Source of the DNA: an uncultured Paracoccaceae bacterium
Lineage (GTDB): Bacteria > Pseudomonadota > Alphaproteobacteria > Rhodobacterales > Rhodobacteraceae
Assembly: GCA_947489705.1 (NCBI GenBank)
Contig: CANLEQ010000003.1
Coordinates: 124,001-188,000, forward strand
Reading direction: 5' to 3'
DNA length: 64,000 nucleotides
This document shows, piece after piece, positions 50,851-58,961 of this stretch. Position numbers and translations under genes: made by a program. Under the pieces are notes generated by a model. That model ran no database searches. It saw only the letters and a list, made by a program, of their open reading frames with translations, and was not told the origin of the DNA. Each line of letters begins with the position of its first letter. Positions within the stretch are counted from its first letter, which is position 1.

Positions 50851-50954
50851 CGGATCGCTCCTTCACGGGAATGCGCGAAGCCCGAGCAATGCCAAACGGC
50901 ACGGGGGCTGTCAATTTTGGGGAGGAATGGCGCGCAGGGACGCACCGCCTGAGA
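50851..50954 (-). promoter_or_regulatory. argD leader: argD leader region with alternative hairpins
   Basis: Between the mini-ORF stop and the argD ATG lie sequences able to form competing structures. GACGC within the Arg codons (50965-50961) can pair with GCGTC (50943-50939), and a second hairpin AGCCC/GGGCT (50909-50905 with 50883-50879) encloses TGCC/GGCA. There is no T tract, so control by occlusion of the argD ribosome-binding site (gaaggag) or by Rho is more plausible than an intrinsic terminator. A TTGACA at 50914-50909 could instead mark a promoter inside this region. Confidence 0.4.
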
Positions 50955-50996
50955 TCAGCGGCGTCGTCGGAGGAAGGAATGTGTCGCGATGTCCAT
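50955..50996 (-). CDS. Putative arginine attenuation leader peptide (Arg4)
   Basis: Peptide MDIATHSFLRRRR: ATG at 50996, TGA at 50955-50957. The ribosome-binding site taggaggg directly precedes it with ideal spacing. The last four sense codons are all Arg (cga cga cgc cgc) and end 107 nt before argD, the first gene of argD-argF. Ribosome-mediated attenuators place tandem codons for the regulated amino acid just before a switchable hairpin, as here. Its expression is inferred from codons, position and ribosome-binding site, not proven. Confidence 0.6.
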   Translation of the reverse strand: MDIATHSFLRRRR

Positions 50997-51036
50997 GCGC
51001 CCTCCTAGCCCCCTGCCGCCCCTGCGTAAAGACCTC

Positions 51037-51840
51037 TCAAGATTTCAGGCGATAGCCGCGCTGGAACCACACCAGCGCCAGCGCCGAGAGCGCCACGGTC
51101 ACACCGCCGCAGACCGCAAGGCCCAGCCACGGCGACGCGTCCGACACCCCGAGCGTGCCATAGCGCGCCCCGTCGATCAGGTAGAAGATCGGGTCCGCAT
51201 GCGCGGCCATGGTCAGCCCCTCGGGCAATGCCTCGATCGAATAGAACGTGCCCGACAGGAAGCTCAGCGGCGTGATGATGAAGTTTGTGATCGCCGACAT
51301 CTGGTCGAACTTGTTGGCCACGATCCCCGCGAGGATGCCGAGCGCGCCCATCATCAGGCCGCCCAGCACCAGGAACGTGAGGAACCACAGCGGATGCGCG
51401 AGGCCGGTGCCGACCACCACGACCATCACCGCCCCGATGACCAGCCCGACCAGCGCACCGCGCGCGAGCCCCCCCGCGAGATAGCCCAGCAAAAGCTCCA
51501 TCGGCGAGAGCGGCGGCATCAGCGTGTCGACGATGTTGCCCTGCACCTTGGAGGCAAGGATCGACGACGAGGTATTGGCGAAGGCGTTCTGGATCACGGT
51601 CATCATCAGAAGGCCGGGTGCGATGAACATGACATAGCTCACGCCCATGACGTCGCCCCGCGCGGGCCCGATGGCGATGGCGAAGACCGCCAGCAAAAGC
51701 CCCGCATTGATCAGCGGCCCCATGATGGTCTGGCTCCAGATCGACATGAAGCGGCGGCATTCGCGCTGCGCCAGCGTCGAGAGCCCGGTGACGTTCCAGC
51801 GTCCGAAGCGGCGTACGCCCATCTGCTCGGTTTGTGACAT
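51037..51840 (-). CDS. ABC-2 type transporter permease
   Basis: 267 residues with six hydrophobic segments (QTIMGPLINAGLLLAVFAIAIG, YVMFIAPGLLMMTVIQNAFAN, and others). The ABC-2 signature is visible at FANTSSSILASKVQGNIVDTLMPPLSPMELL and at TNFIITPLSFLSGTFYSIEALP. No ATPase gene is adjacent, so its partner must be encoded elsewhere. It may export a lipid or polysaccharide. It ends 40 nt before the Arg leader on the same strand, so read-through into argDF is possible. Confidence 0.88.
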   Translation of the reverse strand: MSQTEQMGVRRFGRWNVTGLSTLAQRECRRFMSIWSQTIMGPLINAGLLLAVFAIAIGPARGDVMGVSYVMFIAPGLLMMTVIQNAFANTSSSILASKVQGNIVDTLMPPLSPMELLLGYLAGGLARGALVGLVIGAVMVVVVGTGLAHPLWFLTFLVLGGLMMGALGILAGIVANKFDQMSAITNFIITPLSFLSGTFYSIEALPEGLTMAAHADPIFYLIDGARYGTLGVSDASPWLGLAVCGGVTVALSALALVWFQRGYRLKS

Positions 51841-51916
51841 TTCGGTTCGTTCCCTTGGAATGCGTCGCTTGTATCTGGCGCGGTCGTGATTAGAATAGGC
51901 TCACCAAGGAAATCTC

Positions 51917-51947
51917 AAGGCGAGGTGTCGGAATCGCACCTCGCCTT
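51917..51947. promoter_or_regulatory. Hairpin in the gcrA upstream region
   Basis: An 11-bp perfect stem aaggcgaggtg/cacctcgcctt (51917-51927, 51937-51947) has a 9-nt loop and lies 20 nt before the gcrA ATG. Just before the ATG there is also a 10-bp palindrome gggggccccc (51958-51967). The hairpin could act as a leader structure for gcrA or as the terminator of something upstream. Confidence 0.4.
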
Positions 51948-51967
51948 TGCAATTGACGGGGGCCCCC

Positions 51968-52528
51968 ATGTCCTGGACCGATGAACGCGTCGAGACGCTC
52001 AAGAAGATGTGGAACGAAGGCCAGTCGGCCAGTCAGATCGCCAAGGAGCTCGGCGGCGTGACGCGCAACGCCGTGATCGGCAAGGTGCACCGCCTGGGCC
52101 TCTCGAACCGCAACGGCATCCTCGAGAAGGCGATCGAGGAGGAGACCAAGGTGGCTGATGTGCCCCCCGCCCCGGCGCCCGAGCCCGAACCCGCCGCGAT
52201 CCCCGAGGAGCCCTCGACCCAGTCGGCGAGCCCGCCCGCCTCGAACCGCCGCGCGATCATCCCCGCGGGCCAGCCCCTGCCGCCGCAGCCCTCGGCCAAC
52301 GAGATCAGCCCCGAGGCCCTCGCCTCCGTGCGCGAGGTGGAAAAGACCGCCAAGAAGCTCAGCCTGATGGAGTTGACCGAGCGGACGTGCAAATGGCCCG
52401 TCGGCGACCCGGCGACCGAGAACTTCTGGTTCTGCGGTCTCAACGTGCAGCCCGGCAAACCGTATTGCGAGGCCCATGTGGGTGTCGCGTTCCAGCCGAT
52501 GTCGTCGCGGCGCGACCGCAAGCGCTGA
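51968..52528 (+). CDS. gcrA: Cell-cycle regulator GcrA
   Basis: 186 residues from MSWTDERVETLKKMWNEGQS. The N-terminal helix-turn-helix (about 1-50, NAVIGKVHRLGLSNR) binds CcrM-methylated GANTC-containing promoters and works with sigma-70. The middle is a Pro/Ala/Glu-rich linker (about 60-115), and the C-terminal block TERTCKWPVGDPATENFWFCG is the conserved RNA-polymerase-contacting end with two Cys. A hallmark alphaproteobacterial regulator. Confidence 0.96.
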   Translation: MSWTDERVETLKKMWNEGQSASQIAKELGGVTRNAVIGKVHRLGLSNRNGILEKAIEEETKVADVPPAPAPEPEPAAIPEEPSTQSASPPASNRRAIIPAGQPLPPQPSANEISPEALASVREVEKTAKKLSLMELTERTCKWPVGDPATENFWFCGLNVQPGKPYCEAHVGVAFQPMSSRRDRKR

Positions 52529-52542
52529 AGGCGCGGCGGCGC

Positions 52543-53493
52543 CTAGCGGCGCGCCGCCACCCTGCCCTCGATCGCGGCCCAGATTCCTGCGGTGATGTTC
52601 GTCTCGTCGAACCGCTCGAGCTCCTGAATGCCCGTGGGCGAGGTCAGGTTGATCTCGGTAAGGTACTCCCCGATCACGTCGATCCCGACGAAGACCTGTC
52701 CCTTCTCCTTCAGAAGCGGCCCGATCGCGTCGCAGATCTCGCGGTCGCGCGGTGTCAGGGCTACCTTCTCTGGCCGCCCGCCGACATGCATGTTCGACCG
52801 CGTCTGGCCCTCGGCGGGCACGCGGTTGATCGCCCCCACGGCCACGCCGTCGACCAGGATCACTCGCTTGTCGCCCTTCGAGACCGCCGGCAGGAATTTC
52901 TGCGCGATCAGCGGCTCGGAACTGATCCCTGCGAACATCTCGTGCAGCGAGGCGAGGTTGCCGTCCTCGTGGCGCAGCCGGAACACCCCCGCGCCCCCGT
53001 TGCCGTAGAGCGGCTTCACGATGACGTCGCCATGCTCGGCCTTGAACTCCCGCAGTGCATCGAGGTCATGCGCGATCAGCGTCGGCGGGATCAGATCGGG
53101 AAACTGCAGCACCAGCAGCTTCTCGGGATAGTTGCGCACCCAGAACGGATCGTTGACCACCAGCGTCGTGTCGCGCAGCAGGTCCAGCAGATGCGTGCTG
53201 GTGATATAGCCCATGTCGAAGGGCGGGTCCTGCCGGAGCCAGACCACGTCCATCTCGGAAAGGTCCGCCTCGCGCATCTCCCCCAGACTGTAGTGATCGC
53301 CCTTCACGCGCCGCACGGTCAGATCGCCGCCGCGCGCGGTGACCCGTCCGTCGCGCCAGGCGAGCTTGTCGGGCGTGTAGTAGAACAGGCTGTGACCCCG
53401 CGCCTGCGCCTCTTCGGCGATGCGGAACGTGCTGTCGGCGTCGATGTTGATCGGGCCGATCGGGTCCATCTGGATCGCGATTTTCAATGACAT
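52543..53493 (-). CDS. gshB: Glutathione synthase
   Basis: 316 residues from [23 protein letters not shown]-grasp fold with the Gly-rich loop [14 protein letters not shown] and the metal-binding block [22 protein letters not shown]. It joins gamma-glutamylcysteine and glycine. It is the third gene of the leftward set rsmI-yraN-gshB, with a 66-nt gap after yraN. Confidence 0.96.
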   Translation of the reverse strand: MSLKIAIQMDPIGPINIDADSTFRIAEEAQARGHSLFYYTPDKLAWRDGRVTARGGDLTVRRVKGDHYSLGEMREADLSEMDVVWLRQDPPFDMGYITSTHLLDLLRDTTLVVNDPFWVRNYPEKLLVLQFPDLIPPTLIAHDLDALREFKAEHGDVIVKPLYGNGGAGVFRLRHEDGNLASLHEMFAGISSEPLIAQKFLPAVSKGDKRVILVDGVAVGAINRVPAEGQTRSNMHVGGRPEKVALTPRDREICDAIGPLLKEKGQVFVGIDVIGEYLTEINLTSPTGIQELERFDETNITAGIWAAIEGRVAARR

Positions 53494-53559
53494 GTCCTGG
53501 CGCCCTTTCCCGTTCTGTCGCGCGATACATGGCGCAGCGGAGGCGCGGGGGCAATGGCG

Positions 53560-53910
53560 TCAGGGGAATGCGTTGCGCCGCACCTCGATCCGGCCGGTCC
53601 CGTCGAGCAGGGCCGCGTCGAACCGCGTCTCGCTGCGCTGCCCGTCCGGCTGACCGGCAAGGAACTCGGACGCGGCGGCCAGGATGCGCGCGACCTGCCG
53701 CGGGCCGATCCGCTCGGCGGCAAGCGCATGGGTCCTCGCGCGCTTGACCTCCACGAAGACGATCGCCGCGCCGTCGCGGCAGATCAGGTCGATCTCGCCC
53801 CCCTGTCCGCGCCAGCGACGTGCGAGAACCTCGTGCCCGAGATCGGCGTAATGCCGCGCCACCTGATCCTCCGCCGCATCGCCGGCGAGGTGATTTCGCA
53901 ACGGATCCAC
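53560..53910 (-). CDS. yraN: YraN/UPF0102 endonuclease-like protein
   Basis: 116 residues from a GTG at 53910. Restriction-endonuclease-like core with GGEIDLICRDGAAIVFVEVKRA (read in parts: E-I-D-L and EVK are the catalytic-type residues). Members resemble Holliday-junction nucleases, but the function is unproven. It lies 4 nt after rsmI, hence translationally coupled. Confidence 0.92.
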   Translation of the reverse strand: MDPLRNHLAGDAAEDQVARHYADLGHEVLARRWRGQGGEIDLICRDGAAIVFVEVKRARTHALAAERIGPRQVARILAAASEFLAGQPDGQRSETRFDAALLDGTGRIEVRRNAFP

Positions 53911-53914
53911 GCCG

Positions 53915-54769
53915 TTACCCTTCGTCGCTGAGGCGCAGCGCCATCTGATAGGCGTCGCGCTTCTTCACGCCGTAGCCTTCGGCGACGAAGGCCGCGGCAT
54001 CCTTGACGCCCATCGTCGCGAGGGCCTGCCGCAAGGCGGTCTCCATGTCCTCGGAGGAGACGCTGTCGCGCCGCCGATCGACCACCACGACCAGCTCGCC
54101 GCGCGGCGGATCGCTCTCGCACCCCTCGATCAGGGCGCTGATCGTCCCGCGGCGCACCTCCTCGAACTTCTTGGTGAGCTCGCGACAGATCGCGGCCTCC
54201 CGGTCGCCCAGCCGGGCCAGGAGCCCGTGCAGCATCGGCACGCACCTTTTCGCCGTCTCGAAGAAGACGAGCGTGGCGGGCGCCGCCTCGAGCTCCGCCA
54301 GAACCCGGTCGCGCGCCGACGCCGCGGGCGGCAGGAACCCCGCAAAGAGGAACCGGTCGGTCGGCAGGCCCGACAGCGCGAGGGCCACCGTGGGCGCCGA
54401 CGGCCCCGGCGCGGTCGTGACCATGAGGCCCCGTTCGGTCATCGCGCGCGCGAGGTCGAATCCCGGATCGGCGATCATCGGCATCCCCGCATCCGAGGCG
54501 AAGGCCACCGAATGACCCTCGGCCACCAGCTCCAGGATCTTCGGCCGCACCGCCGCCCCGTTATGGTCGTGATAGGTCCAGAGCCTGCGTCCGCCCACCG
54601 GAATGCCGTGGATCTCCATCAGCTTGCGCAGATTGCGCGTATCCTCGGCCAGCAGCACGTCGGCGTCGCGCAGGATGTCGAGCGCACGCAGCGTGATGTC
54701 GCGCGCGGTGCCGATGGGTGTGGCAATGAGGTACAATCCGGCCGACAATCGGTCCGAAGATCCGATCAT
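53915..54769 (-). CDS. rsmI: 16S rRNA (cytidine1402-2'-O)-methyltransferase RsmI
   Basis: 284 residues. Tetrapyrrole-methylase fold with LYLIATPIGTARDIT, LLAEDTRN, VAFASDAGMPMIADPG and CRELTKKFEEVRRG. It 2'-O-methylates C1402 in the ribosomal P site with RsmH. It is divergent from the LpoA-like gene by 87 bp, the same arrangement as rsmI-yraM in E. coli. Confidence 0.96.
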   Translation of the reverse strand: MIGSSDRLSAGLYLIATPIGTARDITLRALDILRDADVLLAEDTRNLRKLMEIHGIPVGGRRLWTYHDHNGAAVRPKILELVAEGHSVAFASDAGMPMIADPGFDLARAMTERGLMVTTAPGPSAPTVALALSGLPTDRFLFAGFLPPAASARDRVLAELEAAPATLVFFETAKRCVPMLHGLLARLGDREAAICRELTKKFEEVRRGTISALIEGCESDPPRGELVVVVDRRRDSVSSEDMETALRQALATMGVKDAAAFVAEGYGVKKRDAYQMALRLSDEG

Positions 54770-54856
54770 GGCCGCGCCGCCGATTTACACACCGAACACT
54801 TGCGCATATCGTGACCTCCACATCTCTGCCGACCATTTTCCCGGGGGTTACCTACC

Positions 54857-56041
54857 ATGTTTGCTTCGCTGCGCACCATGCGCAAACCGATTGCGCGCGC
54901 GGCGCTTGGCTGCTTGGCCGCCTTCGCCCTCGTCGCCTGCGATACCGTCGCGACCGGATCGCGCGGGAATACCGGCCCCCGGGTCGACGCCGCATCCCCC
55001 GTCCGCGTGGCCCTCCTGGTCCCGAGCGGCGCGTCGGGCGGCGGCGGCATGGTCGGCCGCTCGCTCGAGAATGCCGCGCGTCTCGCTGTGGCCGACGTGC
55101 AGGGCGCGCAGATCGACCTCGCGGTCTACGATACCGGCGGAACCCCCGCGGGTGCCGGCTCGGCCGCGAGCCGCGCGGTCGCCGAGGGGGCCCAGATCAT
55201 CCTCGGCCCGCTCTATACGCAATCGGTGACCGCCGTGGTGCCCGCCACCTCGCAAAGCGGCGTCAACGTGCTCGCCTTCTCCAACAACACCGCCGTCGCG
55301 GGCGGCAACGTCTTCATCCTCGGCCAGACGTTCGAGAACGTCGCCAACCGGCTCGTGGGCTATGCCAGCCGCCAGGGCCGCTCGAGCGTCGCGGTCGTCC
55401 ATGCGAGCGACGTGGCGGGCCAGGCGGGCCGCGACGCGATCGTGGGCGCCGCGCAATCCTCGGGCATGAGCGTCGCGACCGTGCAGGCCTATCCGCTCTC
55501 GCAGGACGGCATCGTGTCGTCGGGGCCGCGCATCGCCGAGGCGATCCGCCAGACCGGCGCCGACACGGTGTTCCTGACCGCCAATGTCGACAGTGACCTG
55601 CCGCTGGTGGCGACGTCGCTGCCCGAACAGGGGATCGATCCGGGGCAGTACCGCTATCTCGGGCTTACGCGCTGGAACGCGCTGCCGCAGGTCCTGTCGC
55701 TGCCTGGGGTGCAGAACGGCCTCTTCACCATGCCCGACATGTCGGTCCTCAACGCCTTCGAGGCGCGCTATACCCAGGCCTACGGCACCGCGCCGCACCC
55801 GCTCGCGGGGCTCGCCTATGACGGCGTGCAGGCGGTCGGATCGCTGCTGGCGCAGGGTCGGTCGGATGCGCTGACCGCGTCTGCGCTGACGCAATCCTCG
55901 GGCTTTGCCGGGGCCTACGGCGTGTTCCGCCTGCTCCCCGACGGCACCAACCAGCGCGCGCTGACGGTTGCGCAAGTCCAGAACAATCAGGTGGTGGTGC
56001 TTGACCCTGCTCCCAAACGGCTCGGCCGCGCCGGTTTCTGA
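54857..56041 (+). CDS. Penicillin-binding protein activator (LpoA-like) lipoprotein
   Basis: 394 residues from the ATG at 54857; an internal ATG at residue 8 is possible. The signal peptide ends in ALVAC (Cys28 lipidated). The rest is a type 1 periplasmic-binding fold (VALLVPSGASGGGG, IILGPLYTQSVTAVVPATS, YDGVQAVGSLLAQ) that corresponds to the C-domain of LpoA. The TPR-like N-domain of enteric LpoA is missing. It may activate a class A penicillin-binding protein, or bind a ligand like YraM. The stop overlaps the glnD coding region by about 40 nt. Confidence 0.88.
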   Translation: MFASLRTMRKPIARAALGCLAAFALVACDTVATGSRGNTGPRVDAASPVRVALLVPSGASGGGGMVGRSLENAARLAVADVQGAQIDLAVYDTGGTPAGAGSAASRAVAEGAQIILGPLYTQSVTAVVPATSQSGVNVLAFSNNTAVAGGNVFILGQTFENVANRLVGYASRQGRSSVAVVHASDVAGQAGRDAIVGAAQSSGMSVATVQAYPLSQDGIVSSGPRIAEAIRQTGADTVFLTANVDSDLPLVATSLPEQGIDPGQYRYLGLTRWNALPQVLSLPGVQNGLFTMPDMSVLNAFEARYTQAYGTAPHPLAGLAYDGVQAVGSLLAQGRSDALTASALTQSSGFAGAYGVFRLLPDGTNQRALTVAQVQNNQVVVLDPAPKRLGRAGF

Positions 56042-58817
56042 ACCGGCCGGACCCGACGACACGCATCGCGATCCGGGCGACCTGATCTGCCCGGTCGAAA
56101 AGGTCTTCGACCGCGAGACCGTCCATCGGCGGCTCGCGGCGGATCTCGACGCGGCCGGCGAGCCGGCCGAGATCCGGCAGATCACGGTGGGCCACCTGCG
56201 CGCCGCGCGCAAATCCGGCCGCGCGGCCATCGCCGAAGCCTTCGCCCTCGCGCCGCTCGACGCGCGCAAGACCGTCTCGGCCTATTCCTATCTGACCGAC
56301 CGTCTGGTCGAGACCGTGCATCACGTCGCCATCACCTATCTCCATCCGGTGGCAACCCCGACCGAGGCGCAGCAGCTGGGCGTCTTTGCCGTGGGCGGCT
56401 ACGGCCGCGCCGAGATGTGCCCCCATTCCGACGTGGACCTGCTGTTCCTGAGCCCCTGGAAGCTGACCGCCTGGGCCGAGAGCGTCATCGAATCGATGCT
56501 CTACATGCTGTGGGATCTGCGGCTGAAGGTCGGCCACGCGAGCCGGACCGTCGCCGATTGCGTGCGGCTCGGACGCGAGGATTACACCATCCGCACCGCC
56601 CTTCTGGAGCATCGCTTCCTCACCGGGCGCCCCGAGCTTGCCCGGCAATTGCAGGACGCGCTCTGGGGCGAACTCTTCGACGGCACCGGAAGCGACTTCG
56701 TGCGCGCCAAGCTCGACGAGCGGACCGCCCGCCACCAGCGTCAGGGCGGCCAGCGCTATGTGGTCGAGCCGAACGTGAAGGAGGGCAAGGGCGGCCTGCG
56801 CGACCTGCAGACGCTGTTCTGGATCGCGAAATACGTCAACCACGTGCAGGATGTCGCGGATCTGGTCCAGAAGGGCACCTTCACCGACGCGGAATTCCAG
56901 AGCTTCGTGCGCGCCGAGACCTTCCTTCTGGCCGTGCGCTGCCACCTGCATCTCGTGACGGGCCGCGCGATGGACCAGTTGACCTTCGACCTCCAGGTCG
57001 AGGTGGCCGAGCGGATGGGATACGTCGACAAGGGCGGACGCCGCGCGGTCGAGCATTTCATGCAGGCCTATTTCCGCCACGCGACCCGCGTGGGCGAGCT
57101 CACGCGGATCCTGCTCACGGCACTCGAGGCCGACCTGAAGAAGGAGCCGCCGAAGCTCGTCGGGTTCTTCCGCCGGCGCAAGCGCGTCCGGCCCGGATAC
57201 GCCATCGTGCAGAACCGCCTGCGCTATGCCAACGAGGACGCGTTCCTGGCCGACAAGCTCAACCTGCTCCGGATCTTCGCCGAGGCGCTGAGGACGGGAT
57301 ACCTGCTGCATCCCGACGCGATGCGCACCATCGCCTCGAACCTTACACGCATCGACGACGAGATGCGGCGCGACCCCGAGGCGGTGCGGATCTTCTTCGA
57401 CCTGCTGCTGAAATATCCCGATCCCGACCGGGCGCTGCGCCGGATGAACGAGCTCGGGGTGCTGGGGGCGTTCCTGCCCGAATTCGAATCCATCGTCGCG
57501 ATGATGCAGTTCAACATGTATCACCATTACACGGTCGACGAGCACACGATCCAGTGCGTTTATCACATGAGCCAGATCGAGGGCGGTACGCTCAAGGACG
57601 ATCTGCCCGTCGCCAGCCGGATCGTCGAGGAGGGCTTCAACCGCAAGGTGCTCTATCTTGCGTTGCTGCTGCACGATATCGGCAAGGGCCGGCCCGAGGA
57701 TCACTCGGTCCTGGGCGCCCGGATCGCGCGCAAGGTGGGTCCGCGGCTGGGCCTCGGACGCCAGGACGTCGACACGCTCGAATGGCTGGTGCGCTATCAC
57801 CTGCTGATGTCCGACATGGCGCAGAAGCGCGATCTCAGCGACCCGCGCACCGTGCGCGACTTCGCCAAGGCGGTGCGCACCAAGAAGCGGCTCGACCTGC
57901 TGCTTCTGCTGACGGTCTGCGACATCCGCGGCGTGGGCCCCGGCACCTGGAACAACTGGAAGGCGCAGCTGCTGCGCAGCCTCTACCGCGAGACGGCGCA
58001 TGCGCTGGAAAACGGGCTCGAGGCGCTCAACCGCGAGAATCGCGGCAACGAGGCCAAGGCGCGATTGCGCGAGGCCCTGCCCGACTGGGATCGCCGCGCC
58101 ATCCGCGCCGAGACGCAGCGCCATTACCCGCCCTATTGGCAGGGCCTCGGCATCGCCTCGCACATGGCCTTCGCGCAGATGCTGCGCGACATCGAGGACA
58201 ACCAGATCCGCATCGACATCACCGATGACGAGGATCGCGATGCCACCCGCATCTGCTTTGCCATGGCCGACCATCCCGGCATCTTCTCGCGCCTCGCGGG
58301 CGCGCTGGCGTTGGTAGGGGCCAACGTGGTCGACGCACGGACCTACACGTCGAAGGACGGCTATGCCACGGCGGTCTTCTGGGTGCAGGACCACGAGGGC
58401 CACCCCTACGAGGCGGCACGCATCCCGCGCCTCAAGACGATGATCGACAAGACGCTCAAGGGCGAGGTCATCGCGCGCCAGGGCCTCGACGACCGCGACA
58501 AGATCAAGAAGCGCGAGCGCGATTTCCGCGTGCCCACCAACATCGCCTTCGACAATGACGGGTCCGAGATCTACACGATCGTCGAGGTCGATACCCGCGA
58601 CCGGCCGGGACTGCTGCACGATCTCACGCGCGCGCTGGCCGAGGCCAACATCTCGATCGCGAGCGCGGTGATCGCGACCTACGGGGCGCAGGTGGTCGAC
58701 ACGTTCTACGTCAAGGACATGTTCGGGCTGAAGATCTATTCCGACAACAAGCAGAAGACCCTGGAGCGCAAGCTGCGCCATGCGATCGACACGGGCGCCG
58801 CCCGCGCGCGGTCCTGA
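56001..58817 (+). CDS. glnD: [Protein-PII] uridylyltransferase
   Basis: 938 residues using the TTG at 56001 (a ggtgg site precedes it); the true start is uncertain, and upstream in-frame TTG (55968) or later starts remain possible. The nucleotidyltransferase domain has GGYGRAEMCPHSDVDLLFL. The HD hydrolase domain contains LLHDIGKGRPEDH, and two ACT domains lie at the C-terminus (GALALVGANVVDARTY and LTRALAEANISIASAV). It uridylylates and deuridylylates PII in response to glutamine. Confidence 0.95.
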   Translation: MTLLPNGSAAPVSEPAGPDDTHRDPGDLICPVEKVFDRETVHRRLAADLDAAGEPAEIRQITVGHLRAARKSGRAAIAEAFALAPLDARKTVSAYSYLTDRLVETVHHVAITYLHPVATPTEAQQLGVFAVGGYGRAEMCPHSDVDLLFLSPWKLTAWAESVIESMLYMLWDLRLKVGHASRTVADCVRLGREDYTIRTALLEHRFLTGRPELARQLQDALWGELFDGTGSDFVRAKLDERTARHQRQGGQRYVVEPNVKEGKGGLRDLQTLFWIAKYVNHVQDVADLVQKGTFTDAEFQSFVRAETFLLAVRCHLHLVTGRAMDQLTFDLQVEVAERMGYVDKGGRRAVEHFMQAYFRHATRVGELTRILLTALEADLKKEPPKLVGFFRRRKRVRPGYAIVQNRLRYANEDAFLADKLNLLRIFAEALRTGYLLHPDAMRTIASNLTRIDDEMRRDPEAVRIFFDLLLKYPDPDRALRRMNELGVLGAFLPEFESIVAMMQFNMYHHYTVDEHTIQCVYHMSQIEGGTLKDDLPVASRIVEEGFNRKVLYLALLLHDIGKGRPEDHSVLGARIARKVGPRLGLGRQDVDTLEWLVRYHLLMSDMAQKRDLSDPRTVRDFAKAVRTKKRLDLLLLLTVCDIRGVGPGTWNNWKAQLLRSLYRETAHALENGLEALNRENRGNEAKARLREALPDWDRRAIRAETQRHYPPYWQGLGIASHMAFAQMLRDIEDNQIRIDITDDEDRDATRICFAMADHPGIFSRLAGALALVGANVVDARTYTSKDGYATAVFWVQDHEGHPYEAARIPRLKTMIDKTLKGEVIARQGLDDRDKIKKRERDFRVPTNIAFDNDGSEIYTIVEVDTRDRPGLLHDLTRALAEANISIASAVIATYGAQVVDTFYVKDMFGLKIYSDNKQKTLERKLRHAIDTGAARARS

Positions 58818-58845
58818 TCCCGTCCCCCGCGTGCAGGCCGGCGAA

Positions 58846-58865
58846 ATGTTTCGCGCGCGAAACAT
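58846..58865. promoter_or_regulatory. Perfect 20-bp palindrome between glnD and murJ
   Basis: ATGTTTCGCG is followed directly by CGCGAAACAT with no spacer. It lies 29 bp after the glnD stop and 97 bp before the murJ ATG. It could be an operator for a dimeric regulator, or a cruciform/hairpin. I do not recognise the site. Confidence 0.6.
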
Positions 58866-58866
58866 C

Positions 58867-58944
58867 TGCGCGCCTTGTCAGCGTCGTGCAAATGCGCGCC
58901 TTGTCAGCGTCGCGCGAATGCGCGCCTTGTCAGCGCCGTGCAAC
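58867..58944 (+). repeat. Three 26-bp tandem repeats upstream of murJ
   Basis: Three contiguous copies (58867-58892, 58893-58918, 58919-58944) share tgcgcgccttgtcagcg and differ at a few later positions (tcgtgcaaa, tcgcgcgaa, ccgtgcaac). The last copy ends 17 bp before the murJ ATG. The unit's own symmetry is weak, so multiple protein-binding sites or replication slippage are both possible. Confidence 0.8.
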
Positions 58945-58961
58945 CGGCTCATTGAGACGCC

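Noticed and set aside
50880-50914. Promoter of argD at TTGACA with a 17-bp spacer
   Set aside because: The corresponding -10 (CATTGC) is poor. It is kept only as the main competitor to the leader-peptide model, not as an annotated promoter.
58867-58944. CRISPR array
   Set aside because: The three 26-bp units are directly contiguous with no spacers, and there are no cas genes nearby.
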